Below, one piece after another: positions 1-8,261 of a DNA stretch of 13,973 bases; positions within the stretch are counted from its first letter, which is position 1; every line of letters begins with the position of its first letter. Below the pieces are notes generated by a model. It had not been told where the DNA came from and searched no databases. It saw only the letters and a program-made list of their open reading frames with translations. Origin of the DNA: Choanephora cucurbitarum (taxonomy: Eukaryota > Mucoromycota > Mucoromycetes > Mucorales > Choanephoraceae). The translations under genes and the position numbers were made by a program. The stretch is from assembly GCA_025331435.1 (NCBI GenBank), contig JAIWNI010000269.1, positions 1 to 13,973 on the forward strand. Reading direction: 5' to 3'.

Positions 1-303
1 ACACTCGAATGATGATATATCGAAAGCAAGTTTCCTTTTGCATTAGTATGAAGTCCAATAGCCTTTGTTTATACCATACTATACCACCTTTCAGTTTGTT
101 TATGGTAAATCAACATTTATGAAGAAATGGAAAAAAGTGATGCAGTTGATTTGCAAACAGCTTCATAGCAATTCCCAAACATGCATAAATATCACCTCGG
201 TTAATACTCGCATCAACTTTTCATGCCACAAAAGTGTACAAGAGAACTCATACAATCAAATACAAATAACATATGTTGATTCAATGAGAATTATCCGCTC
301 AAG

Positions 304-313
304 TTATATATAA
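304..313 (+). promoter_or_regulatory. TATA-like element upstream of the 395-1225 gene
   Basis: TTATATATAA lies about 82-91 nt before the ATG at 395, a reasonable place for a TATA box with a leader of some 50-60 nt. It is the only such block in the 394 nt before this gene. The rest of 1-394 shows nothing I can support as a gene; the open frame at 65-313 has no recognisable product. Inference from position and sequence only. Confidence 0.3.
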
Positions 314-394
314 CCAAGTGTGATTGTCAGACGGTTTGATATCCCATCTACATTTTCTCTTCACATAAATTTATACTTTTACTGGAAATCTAAA

Positions 395-1225
395 ATGGAA
401 TCCAACAAAAACTTACTGCACTACATCAGCACAGCATGTAACAGATTAGAAGAAAGAATGAATGCATTAGAAAGCAATTCATCGAATATAAGTCTTCAAA
501 TCAGAGCACTTTCGTTTGAAGTTCAACAAATAGGTAGCATGCTAGAGAGCCTTCGTACAGGTAAAACCAGTCTTTAGCTTTTCAACAAATAATACCGTAG
601 CTCAATTATTTTGATTTAGAGCATGCATTAATAGAGCAACCATCATCAGTATCTATGCCGCAGGAGTTTATCCCTAGAGATCTTATCTTGCGTAGACCTG
701 ACAGAAGAATGTTGAATTGTGACAAATCCGATATGTACATCAAAAGGATTGAATACTTTATAAGAGCATGGAAAGGCAATGAAGTTGTAGCAGAATCAGG
801 CGATTTGGGACAGATCAACGAGAAGAATTCTGCCATGTATACCTATTACAAAGATCTGCAGGAAATTGGACCAATTGTCCTGAATAAAGAGTTATTAGCA
901 ATGAAGCTAAAAGGTATCAATTGGAAATCAAAAGCATTTAGCAAGTTGGATTTGGAACAACAGGAACGAATGATCCAAACCTATCATTCAACGGCAACAG
1001 AGCTAGGTATACCAGTAAACCGTTGTGAGAATCGATGGATATCCGATATCATTGTGAAATACATGTATCGGAATCGCAAAAGAGGTGTTGACATGAAGGT
1101 ATATAATGCATTCAAATCCATTGCTTTATTTGTCCTAACAGTTGCATATTTAGGCTGATGATCCAGAAGCTGATGATACAACCGATTCTGATGAATTAAA
1201 TGCAGTTCCAAACAAAAGACAGTAG
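395..1225 (+). CDS. Intact three-exon gene, coiled-coil protein of unknown function (238 aa)
   Basis: Exons are 395-560, 620-1098 and 1154-1225. Introns of 59 and 55 nt begin GTAAAA and GTATAT and end TTTAG, and the splice phases (1 and 0) join into one uninterrupted frame ending in TAG. The ATG at 395 was chosen because the frame upstream has no better start and exon 1 then opens with a heptad-like segment (residues about 4-55, LEERMNALES and similar), probably a coiled coil. The middle (about 66-215) is helical and basic; near residues 190-214 it has CENRWISDIIVKY followed by an RNRKR cluster, a possible nuclear signal or nucleic-acid contact. The last 24 residues are acidic (DDPEADD, then TDSDE) and end in NKRQ. 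AATAAA at 1327 may serve polyadenylation. I do not recognise the family. The exon structure is seen; nuclear location is inferred. Confidence 0.72.
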
Positions 1226-1326
1226 GTGCTAAGACTTATAGAATAATTCTCTCATTTATATTAAGCATCAACTATTAGAAGGATTGAGTATCCCCATTGA
1301 TAGTATGATTTCCTTTTTTTTTTGGA

Positions 1327-1332
1327 AATAAA
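1327..1332 (+). terminator. Possible polyadenylation signal
   Basis: AATAAA about 100 nt after the stop codon of the 395-1225 gene, in AT-rich DNA after a run of T. It could serve that gene, but it also lies 25 nt before the first exon-like segment of the decayed gene that follows, so the assignment is uncertain. Confidence 0.3.
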
Positions 1333-1356
1333 ATACTTCGTTTTCCATTTCAACAG

Positions 1357-2446
1357 ATATGTGCCAATCCTAAAAACCAATTTAATACCTTCAAATGGTA
1401 AGCCTACCTAATTTGGAGAGTTGTTTTTTGAGACGGAAGTCTGTTTCACGAATAATCTAGATTCCTTTTAGCCAATCGTAACAGCTTCTTTTTAGACTAC
1501 GTCAGACTTGGTGAGTATTGAGGCTTTTTCCATCTTTTACTTTTTTTAGAGCTTTCCAACGAAAGGCATGCACTAGTATTGCATCAAGTTGACAATAGAG
1601 CCTTACTTGCAAATCACTCACACTAAGCTTTATTTGATCAGTATCCAGTTGACAACGTAACTTCAGCTATCGAATGATTCTCTCGGAATAAAGCTTTTTT
1701 GAAATATTCTCAACATATTCAAATGAAGTCTATTGATAAAGTGAAAACCATTTATTTGTTGTGCAATCAACATACGTCTCAACATCGTGGTGAAATACTT
1801 AGAGAGGTCAAATGCAGTATTTAAAAAGTTACTACAGTTGAGATGAACGAAGGGTTTTATTCTGTATATTTTAGATCAATTCAGAAGGTATGTCTTGAAC
1901 AAAGACAATGCAAGTAGACATAGTACATATCATTGCTAACAAAGTAAGAAAGCTGTAGAATGAATAACAGATATACCGGTTATTTTTTATGGAATCTAAC
2001 CGACAGTTTAAATCTAAGTGCACCATGATGAAGTGATGCAACTCAATGCGACTAAGATCGTTGACAAGTATAGACTAAACAACGACCAGAAACACTTAAC
2101 AGCAACCATGGACACTCTTAACTTTCTTACCATATGATATATAAAGATTATTAGACATTAAAGGTACAGACTTCAGGATAGTTTTCATGAAAAATGTGAT
2201 TTCTGTTTATGGATTAAATACTTTGATTGAGAATGAGTCGAAGTCTGGTATTATTATACAATTGGGTTATTAAATGCTTCAAGTGTGTTGGCTTACAAAC
2301 CTTACCTTGGTTCAAATTAGTGGTTTCACAGAGACAAAAACTTGCTTCTTTGTCCGAAATGTCATTCACATCTTCGCTTTACGTTTCTTTACAGAGGTTT
2401 TCAGGATTCTATTCCTTCACTAGGTAACACAAACGAATCTTTTTTT
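1357..2446 (+). pseudogene. Decayed multi-exon gene, family uncertain
   Basis: Three exon-like blocks are bounded by good splice sites: 1357-1397 (donor GTAAGC), 1472-1510 (donor GTGAGT, acceptor CTTTTAG) and 1550 onward (acceptor TTTTTTTAG). Joined, they keep one frame: KTNLIPSNA, then FFLDYVRL, then SNERHALVLHQVDNRALL. The frame then runs to about 1880, broken by TAA (1624), TGA (1675) and TAA (1822). A further block at 2018-2134, in another frame, contains KYRLNNDQ, which resembles the Q-motif region of superfamily 1 helicases; no Walker A follows, so a helicase origin is only a guess. Two adjacent frames at 2270-2446 contain FKC and CPKC pairs, possibly halves of one zinc ribbon separated by a frameshift. 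I see no start codon. It is in tandem with the intact gene at 395-1225. Splice-phase agreement is the main support for coding origin. Confidence 0.45.
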
Positions 2447-2690
2447 TAATATTGCCTTCACTTTCCTTAATCTTATTGAGCTTCGACATTACCTTCTCTA
2501 CATATACTGTACTTGAGTTGCACAAAAGAGATAGAAAAATTCACTTGCTTGCTTACTTTTACTGCTTCAAGTTCTCTTCTTTACTATTCGCCAAAGATGA
2601 AACACGCTTATAGACTCATTTCTTAAACATTCTCTTTTAGGAAACGACTGATTGTTCTCATCATTTCAAATTGAGCTCAAATTGACTTGA
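2447..2690. other. AT-rich spacer, nothing recognised
   Basis: A T-rich stretch with frequent stops in all frames. There is an acceptor-like CATTCTCTTTTAG ending at 2640, but no exon pair I can defend. It probably separates the decayed genes on either side, or holds eroded parts of them. Confidence 0.3.
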
Positions 2691-3005
2691 TATTTTTCAT
2701 CTTCTTTTTTTCTCTTTTCCCTGCTTGAAAATGATTCAGCTGCTCATTATTTTCGACTTTATTTTTTTTCCAATTCAAAAATTCGACATGAAAAAAAGTT
2801 GGAGATGCTGATCATCTCGGATCAACTTCAAACTTCTCAGGTGGACTCTATTCACTGCCCTGATATACTCGAACCAAAATAAAACAGTTTTGCATCATTT
2901 AACCAGCAACAAACTCATTCTATATTTTCTGGATGTGTATTAGACAAGGAATCTGTGTATTATGCACATCCGTATTCAATCTCAGATTTCAGATGTGCCG
3001 TGGTG
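2691..3005 (+). pseudogene. Interrupted coding-like frame cut by the retroelement
   Basis: One plus-strand frame is open for 63 codons (2691-2879), has a single TAA (2880-2882), and continues for about 41 more codons to the point near 3005 where retroelement sequence starts on the other strand. Composition is protein-like: LLENDSAAHYF, then MLIISDQLQTSQVDSIHC, and after the stop DKESVYYAHPYSISDF. I recognise no family, and there is no start codon. It may be the 3' part of the decayed gene at 1357-2446 or a separate one. It ends where the pol reading frame loses similarity to reverse transcriptase, so the two events may be linked. Moderate to low certainty: 100 codons with one stop is unusual for this base composition but not impossible by chance. 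Confidence 0.3.
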
Positions 3006-4166
3006 TTCTTTGACACATTCAGTATGAAAATCTAAATCTTCATGCGTTGAGATGGAAATATCATCTACAAAGACTGTGACATAAGGCAAGTCTGAAAACA
3101 AAGTAGTCAATGTACGTTGAACAACACTGCTTAAGGGAATTAACCCAAAAGGAGCCTTGCGAAAAGAGTATTGAACATTGTCAAAGGTAAAAGACGTTAG
3201 TTGGCGGTCAAGCCCTTTCTTTATCTTAAAGCTATGGAAACATGCAGAAAGATCAATCGTTGTGAAAAGTTTACATTTGGACATTTGACGATGAATATCA
3301 GAAATCAAAGGCAGTGGGAATGAATCCAACTTTGTTTGATCTAGATGAGCATTGATAGTACGACAGTCGGTGACAACACGAACGTCCCCTGTATATTCAC
3401 CCTTTGCGTTTTTCTTTTTGACGACCAAAATACTACTATTGAATGCAGTATTTGGAGCAGCACGTTGAATAACTTTGTGATCCTTCCATTTTTGTATTTG
3501 ATCTCTTACAGCTTGATGATATGTAATTGGAATATCATACTGACGGTTGTAAGGCTTTTCAATGAATCGTTTCAAAGGAAGTTCAATTAGACTACCAGGT
3601 AAATTATAGTGACTTTTAGGGTCAATTTGAACATTTTTATCAATAAACGGTTGAATATCTTTCATCATTTTTTCTCGTTGATCATTGGTACCATAAGGTG
3701 ATTCGTTTGGGGTATAAGCATTTGGATCAATTGGATCCGGAATTATATCATGATCAGGGGTTTCCCAATCATACGTTAAACCTGTGATACCAATTCCTAA
3801 TTCTTGCATTATATCCATGCCAATAATAATATGAACATCATTTGTATCAAATATTTCAAATTTCGCATTTAGGTTTATATCATTGTAAAGGATGCATAAA
3901 TCTTTTAGTGTTTTGCCAATACGTTTTACTTTGATATCTGATTTGCCCAATGAAATAAATTTTTGTTTAGAAGAAACATTGTCATTTATTGGTAGTACAT
4001 TTAAAAACTTTGCTAAACTAATAGAAATAAGGGAGACGGTGCTACCAGTATCCAAGAGACCAAAAGTCTTTACATTTTCTATTGTCAAAGGCAAATAGAT
4101 AGACGTTTTGTTTAGCAAATCGTTGGGAGGCAAAGCAAAATCATTTTCATTGTACTTACATTCGAA
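2982..4166 (-). pseudogene. pol: Ty3/Gypsy pol: protease plus truncated reverse transcriptase
   Basis: The minus-strand frame is open from 4166 to 2982 (394 codons before a TGA). The aspartic protease comes first, with active site LLDTGST (D at about codon 39) and the flap-side motif IIIGMD. Reverse transcriptase follows: the DVRVVTDCRTIN block, FTTIDLSACFHSFKI with its first catalytic Asp, the APFGL block, and the catalytic FVDD at 3060-3071. After TECVKE, near 3005, similarity ends; the thumb/connection, RNase H and integrase are absent, so the element cannot move by itself. There is no ATG at the start. The frame overlaps gag by 55 nt in the -1 frame, which is how Ty3-like elements make a Gag-Pol fusion. 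The order protease-RT and the FVDD box fit Ty3/Gypsy. Truncated, hence scored as a pseudogene. Confidence 0.9.
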
Positions 4167-5440
4167 TCATTGGATTCGTTCATTACATTGAATTTTAAAT
4201 CATTTTCATCATCGGAAGATTCTTCATTGTTCATGGGTACAATAGGTCTTTTTCGTTTTTCGTTTTTCATTGATTCATTTTTGTAGCATTCGTGTCCTCT
4301 AGTCCAGGCTTTTTTGCACTTGAAACAAAGATTGTTTTTTGCAGCAAAAGATCGAGACAAAGGAGGCTTGTTTCCCTTATAGCGACATTGACTAGTAGTA
4401 TGGTTGTTCAAATCGGGGTGATTTTTGCAGTATAGTCTTGGCTTTTTCATTTCATTTTGGTTGTCATTATCAGTAGATCGTTTCTTGACACATTGTTCAT
4501 TTCTCCAGTTGGCATTTTCCATACAGTTATATAAGCGTTGAGAGTCTTCCATTAGATATTTGATTTTGTTACGTTTCTTCTCAGAAGCAGTAGCATTGAA
4601 CATAGATAGTTGCTGGGATAAACGTGGAGGCAAGGCAGAAAGATAAAATTGGCATAACATATGTTCTTCAAACACTCGTGCTTCAGAACGCAAGACATTG
4701 AATCGATCAATAAATTCATCGATATCTTCATTTTGGTACATTTTGACATTGATGAGCTTATTGGTGGCTGTTTGTTGCATTTTATCATTTGAGACACCAT
4801 ATTTCTCGATCATAGCATTCTTGACATCTTCCCAGCAGGCATTTTGATGACATTTAATATACTCGGATAACCAAGCATTCATTCTGACATTTAGGCAGGT
4901 AGGCAGCAATCGCTTAAAATGCCAGTTTACATTTAGCCCATACGACTGTATGATGGCCACAAATTTGCACAAGGCAGCGTTAACGTTTTCAAAAATAATA
5001 GCATTTTCGTTTTGGATAGGTCCACCTCTCCATTGGATCAAAGGCAAGCTGGATGGTACTATTGCATTTTCTTTTGTTGGTCTGATCAACTTTTGGCTAT
5101 CCAAGGCATATCGAAGCTTAGCCTTGACTGCTTTCAATTCCAAGTGGTTCTTGTTAAATTGCTCTTTATCTGTTGTTGTTACAGATGCAACGGTAAGTCT
5201 TTCAACTTGATCTCGAAGTTGTTTGATAGCATTTTCGATTGATAGAGCTTTTGGTGCGTTATTGTTTAGTGTTGTACAGGCTTCAGACATCTCAATGTCA
5301 CTTGGTTCGTCGTTAGAACTGGTTGAGCTGCTGGTAGGTTCATTGTCATCGATCAACGGCAACAAGGTTGGTTGCTGGTTGTCAATACTTTCAGCAGAAG
5401 GTGAGTAGTCGACTAGAGAGTTATTGGCAGAGTTGGACAT
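4112..5440 (-). CDS. gag: Ty3/Gypsy Gag (capsid-nucleocapsid) protein
   Basis: 442 residues from the ATG at 5438-5440. An in-frame ATG at 5500 exists but lies inside the predicted LTR, so the later start is preferred. Residues about 1-75 are Ser/Asn/acid rich. Residues about 130-300 match the retrotransposon Gag core, with the conserved tryptophan region NAWLSEY, then CWEDVKNAMIEKYG and the DEFIDRFNVLRSEA helix, which pack the RNA into cytoplasmic particles. Two zinc-binding motifs follow: C338-x2-H341-x5-H347-x4-C352, and C372-x2-C375-x7-H383-x-C385 in the typical LCFKC...GHEC form, for RNA binding. The frame is intact to TAA at 4112-4114 and overlaps pol. It could still be made from its own LTR promoter although the element is broken. 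Confidence 0.88.
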   Translation of the reverse strand: MSNSANNSLVDYSPSAESIDNQQPTLLPLIDDNEPTSSSTSSNDEPSDIEMSEACTTLNNNAPKALSIENAIKQLRDQVERLTVASVTTTDKEQFNKNHLELKAVKAKLRYALDSQKLIRPTKENAIVPSSLPLIQWRGGPIQNENAIIFENVNAALCKFVAIIQSYGLNVNWHFKRLLPTCLNVRMNAWLSEYIKCHQNACWEDVKNAMIEKYGVSNDKMQQTATNKLINVKMYQNEDIDEFIDRFNVLRSEARVFEEHMLCQFYLSALPPRLSQQLSMFNATASEKKRNKIKYLMEDSQRLYNCMENANWRNEQCVKKRSTDNDNQNEMKKPRLYCKNHPDLNNHTTSQCRYKGNKPPLSRSFAAKNNLCFKCKKAWTRGHECYKNESMKNEKRKRPIVPMNNEESSDDENDLKFNVMNESNDSNVSTMKMILLCLPTIC

Positions 5441-5450
5441 GGTTGATATT

Positions 5451-5461
5451 AACAGTAATTC
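5451..5461 (-). other. Candidate self-primer binding site of the retroelement
   Basis: On the minus strand GAATTACTGTT lies between LTR and gag. It is the exact reverse complement of the 11 nt at 5541-5531 (AACAGTAATTC), which begin 30 nt after the LTR TATA box, that is, at the expected transcript start. There is no TGG start of a tRNA-complementary site nearby. This matches the arrangement of Tf1/sushi-type elements, where the folded 5' end of the mRNA primes minus-strand synthesis. The pairing is seen; the mechanism is inferred. Confidence 0.55.
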
Positions 5462-5464
5462 AGG

Positions 5465-5765
5465 TGAAGATAGTTTAAAAAATGATTTGTCAGTGTACAA
5501 AGTTAAGCAGTAGAGATTAAACTAGTCAAAGAATTACTGTTTATTGAGTGTAAAAGTACATGGTATTTATAGAAGAAGTATCTGTGTCAGATCATAGACA
5601 TTAGGTGAAGGGTTTACATCGATAGCTGGGATATGCATTGATAGAAGAGATTAGACTCAGTTTATCTTCTGGGTCTAGCATGATAGAACCCTGTTATCTA
5701 GGATCTGGTTGATCCATCATTTTGGTTCATATCCTAAACCCTGAACATTTCCACGTTGTATTACA
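5465..5765 (-). repeat. 5' LTR of the Ty3/Gypsy element (single copy in window)
   Basis: Read on the minus strand it begins TGTAATACAACG at 5765 and is proposed to end in CA at 5465, three nt before the primer site, giving about 301 bp. It holds a TATA box (TATAAATA, 5571-5564) and AATAAA at 5545-5540, which overlaps the predicted start of R (5541). U3 would be about 224 bp and R plus U5 about 77 bp. The exact ends are inferred because the matching 3' LTR was lost with the right half of the element, so neither LTR identity nor target-site duplication can be checked here. Confidence 0.55.
5564..5571 (-). promoter_or_regulatory. LTR TATA box
   Basis: TATAAATA on the minus strand, exactly 30 nt before the 11-nt sequence that pairs with the leader. 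The spacing is that of a eukaryotic TATA box and start site and supports placing the transcript 5' end at about 5541. Confidence 0.5.
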
Positions 5766-5904
5766 ATCAGTTATGATGATCCAGCTTTATCGCATTATTG
5801 AGTCATTATGAATTATGCTATGTTGTATACTTGACACAACAATATACATTGGATGGTTTATGTCCAAAACCCTTTCTATACACCATTTGTCCTCTTACCT
5901 GTGA

Positions 5905-7119
5905 CCTTCAATCCTGCACAAACATCTCAATTTGGCTTTTACGTAACAGTCTTATCTTCATAGGCATCCATAATCTTTGCTTCCTTCCAATCAATCCATT
6001 TACCCATTTCTCTTCTTCTTTGGTCCATCGTATGCTCTTATCCTATCCAACTTCATCACTTGTTATACTCTCATTTAGCTAATCCATTCTTGTCTATAGA
6101 TCGCTCTAAGACTTCTTGGTCATTTTTCTTTCTGAATTATGCTTCCCGTCTATTTACTTAGTCGCTAGGATCTCATCATGCATTACATTGTGTGATTCAA
6201 GTTGCATGATGCTCAATTGACTCGGTTGACTTCAGTTTCTCGTAACTTTGGTAATTCTGATTGCCTTTTTTTCTAACTGGGATCATATCTCCATATTCAC
6301 AATTCTACATAATCCTGCTGCCTACCCTGAGGTACTCTTCAGTAGATGACCTGCTTGAATGTTACATTCTTACCTGCTATTGACTCTCGTAACACTGGTA
6401 TCGTCTGCTTTCATCTATTCAATAACTCTGCGTTGCAATTTGGCTTTGCTACTTGACTGTAAGGTTCATTGCCCAACCGATGGACGCATGTCGTGACTCA
6501 TTTAGGTGCAAACCTTAAGAATCTTCCGAGCATCGTTGAGAGAAGTGACAAAACTGGCCCTCAAGCGGTAAATTCAACACTGTTTCGTGTATTTGCTTCT
6601 TTGGTTGTAGTCTCTGTCAAGATCTAGTTCGAATCACTTGCTTAGAGAACAAGATGTACTCATGATTGGTAACACAGACGCGTCAATGAGGACGATTGTA
6701 ACTTTTTTTTAAAAGTGATTCAAGTCTCATCTTTATTCTTTTTTTCAAATAGACTGTCTATCTAGTGTTTCTTTTTCTATATCGCTTGTTGTGTCGACTG
6801 TCTGCTCTTCTGATGAGTTGTTCTACTGCTTCATGTGCATCGTCTGGTGTGTAAGCTTGAAGAAAAAAAAAAGAAAAAGTGACCAAGCCAAGAACAAAAA
6901 AATTTAGCTGAATTTCAAAACAAAATTGATTCAAGCGCTGGATTTGTCAAGCAGTAAATGATTCTTCAAAAGGCTGTATTCTGACAATAGGACGTATTAT
7001 TCATCTAGAAGTTGCTTTTAAAGGTCAACTAAAAGGCGTATCTGAATCCCCAATGTATCATTCGAATTAGAAGTGTCCAAAGCATCATCCTGACTAGTAA
7101 AACGAAGGCTGGAATCCAT
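5905..7119 (-). pseudogene. Decayed Myb/SANT-repeat gene
   Basis: A start at ATG 7117-7119 opens MDSSLRFTSQDDALDTS and then a leucine-rich coiled-coil-like part interrupted by TAA at 7018 and 6997. Three Myb-like repeats follow in different frames. Repeat I runs 6413 to about 6295 (first and third aromatic positions are TGA; TFKQV at the second). Repeat II starts at 6136 (LERSIDKNG, with TGA at the second Trp position, 6071-6073). Repeat III runs 6030-5908 (RWTKEEEKWV, then LWMPM with 18 residues between the two Trp, and TGA exactly at the third Trp position). Tandem Myb repeats bind DNA in nuclear regulators. The stops and frame changes make this a pseudogene, unless unseen introns join the frames. 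A TATA-like block lies at 7150-7159. The stretch 6440-6840 has several half-open frames that I could not order. The retroelement LTR lies about 140 bp beyond its 3' end. Confidence 0.45.
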
Positions 7120-7149
7120 AGTATGCTAAAGAAGTGTCCAAATATGGAT

Positions 7150-7159
7150 TATATAAAGA
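7150..7159 (-). promoter_or_regulatory. TATA-like element before the Myb-type pseudogene
   Basis: TCTTTATATAAT on the minus strand lies 30-40 nt upstream of the ATG at 7119. Position and sequence suit a TATA box. A 12-nt direct repeat, GAAGTGTCCAAA, occurs at 7131-7142 in the leader and at 7070-7081 in the coding part. Confidence 0.3.
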
Positions 7160-7432
7160 TTTACATTTTATTATAATAAAGAAGCCCTATTTGACCCTAT
7201 ACATCCAATAAGCATACTTAAATTTTAAATGACGCTTAATCTAGAGAAGCCTAATATGGCTATAAACAAACTAATCCTGTCATCATACTAAGAAACATGC
7301 GCATTCATGTATACCTAATCCTCTTGATCCCATTTGTTCTTACAATATGCGTAAGCAAAATCTATCAAACCGAATACATTCCTATTAAATACACCCTACT
7401 TTTTCATTGGATCAATGTCAAATAAAAAAGCC

Positions 7433-7570
7433 CAGGTTTGCATTTTTTTGTCGTGGGTGAACAAAATTTTGACGGTAGCATAATAACTTTTTTTGCGATT
7501 GCATTAATAAAAACCTCAAAAAATATTGTTCATTTTTGACATAAATTTATGTCACCGAGGGCAAAATCTG
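7433..7570. mobile_element. MITE-like segment with degenerate inverted ends
   Basis: The left end CAGGTTTGC and the reversed right end CAGATTTTGC are similar, and inner parts (GTGGGTGAACA against TCGGTGACATA) also correspond loosely. AGCC occurs on both sides (7429-7432, 7571-7574) and could be a 4-bp target duplication. The segment has no coding capacity and contains a perfect 18-bp palindrome. The inverted ends are too diverged for a firm call; a tract of ordinary AT-rich spacer is the alternative. Confidence 0.22.
7537..7554. repeat. Perfect 18-bp palindrome
   Basis: TGACATAAATTTATGTCA is fully self-complementary with no spacer. It could be a dimeric-protein binding site or a chance AT-rich palindrome. 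It is placed in the right half of the MITE-like segment. Confidence 0.6.
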
Positions 7571-7742
7571 AGCCGTATTGTACATGAAGCTAATTCCTAC
7601 AATAGTAGTTAGCATCGGAAACAGAGGTGAACAAGACCGACTCTTCTACTGTAATAGGGATACAATCTAAAGCATTCCGAAGATAAGCAATCTGAGATTC
7701 ATGTATAGGTAACAAACAACGTACTACGGATTAGAACTAACT

Positions 7743-7865
7743 ATGAGTGAGCAGATATTAGAACAAATTGCTCATTTAAATCACTTCATGGATCGATGTA
7801 AACGGAATAAAGGTAGCCTTTTACTGTGCATTTCAAACAAAAGGAAGAAAGGAAAAAGAAAATGA
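7743..7865 (+). CDS. Short ORF or orphan first exon (40 codons), uncertain
   Basis: ATG AGT GAG opens MSEQILEQIAHLNHFMDRC, an amphipathic start like the coiled-coil N-termini of the genes at 395 and 7119, followed by a Lys-rich tail (NKRKKGKRK) and TGA. The coding-like part ends near a GTAGCC, a weak donor at 7812, so this may be a first exon whose partners have decayed. Between 7866 and 8261 I see only short frames (for example IIMFYFRIKLDCDRS at 7960-8005) and no splice pair that joins them. Function unknown; it may be chance. Confidence 0.22.
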   Translation: MSEQILEQIAHLNHFMDRCKRNKGSLLLCISNKRKKGKRK

Positions 7866-8261
7866 GGTTATGAGTAATAGTTTGGTACTTAGTGTGGTTT
7901 TGGAAGATGAGAAAACATACATCCACCAATGAGACCCAAAGGAGATTCAAACGATATAATAATGTTTTACTTTCGCATCAAATTAGATTGCGATCGCAGT
8001 TATTTTCAGTGCAAGCGTCCATACTCACTCAATCATAGTTTCACTTTTTATCCAACACAACTTTCTCACACTCAGGTAAAAGTTGATAGAACTTCAAAGA
8101 CTTTATTTGTATAGAGAAAAATCAACATGTAACCGTAGGCCAAAAAACTATATTCATCAATTGGCTTTAAAAAAAAACTGCAGCATATGTCGAACGTCTG
8201 CATTACTACTTGCTAACCAGAAATCTCATTATCATAACAAGTTCAGTCATAAAACCATATT

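Noticed and set aside
65..313. 82-codon plus-strand ORF before the first gene
   Set aside because: No recognisable motif or splice junction to the next exon; it overlaps the probable promoter (TATA-like at 304) of the 395-1225 gene.
4154..4159. GTAAGT in the gag-pol overlap as a splice donor joining gag to pol
   Set aside because: The nearest AG acceptors (ending near 4080 and 4040) leave the pol frame out of phase or remove the protease active site.
5798..6082. 94-codon plus-strand ORF
   Set aside because: It is antisense to the Myb-like repeats on the minus strand; its Cys/Leu/Ser-rich composition is what the complement of that sequence gives.
6463..6630. 56-codon open plus-strand frame (contains THLGANLKNLPSIVERSDK)
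   Set aside because: No start or splice partner, and it is opposite the Myb-type pseudogene; a frame of this length is expected by chance a few times in 14 kb.
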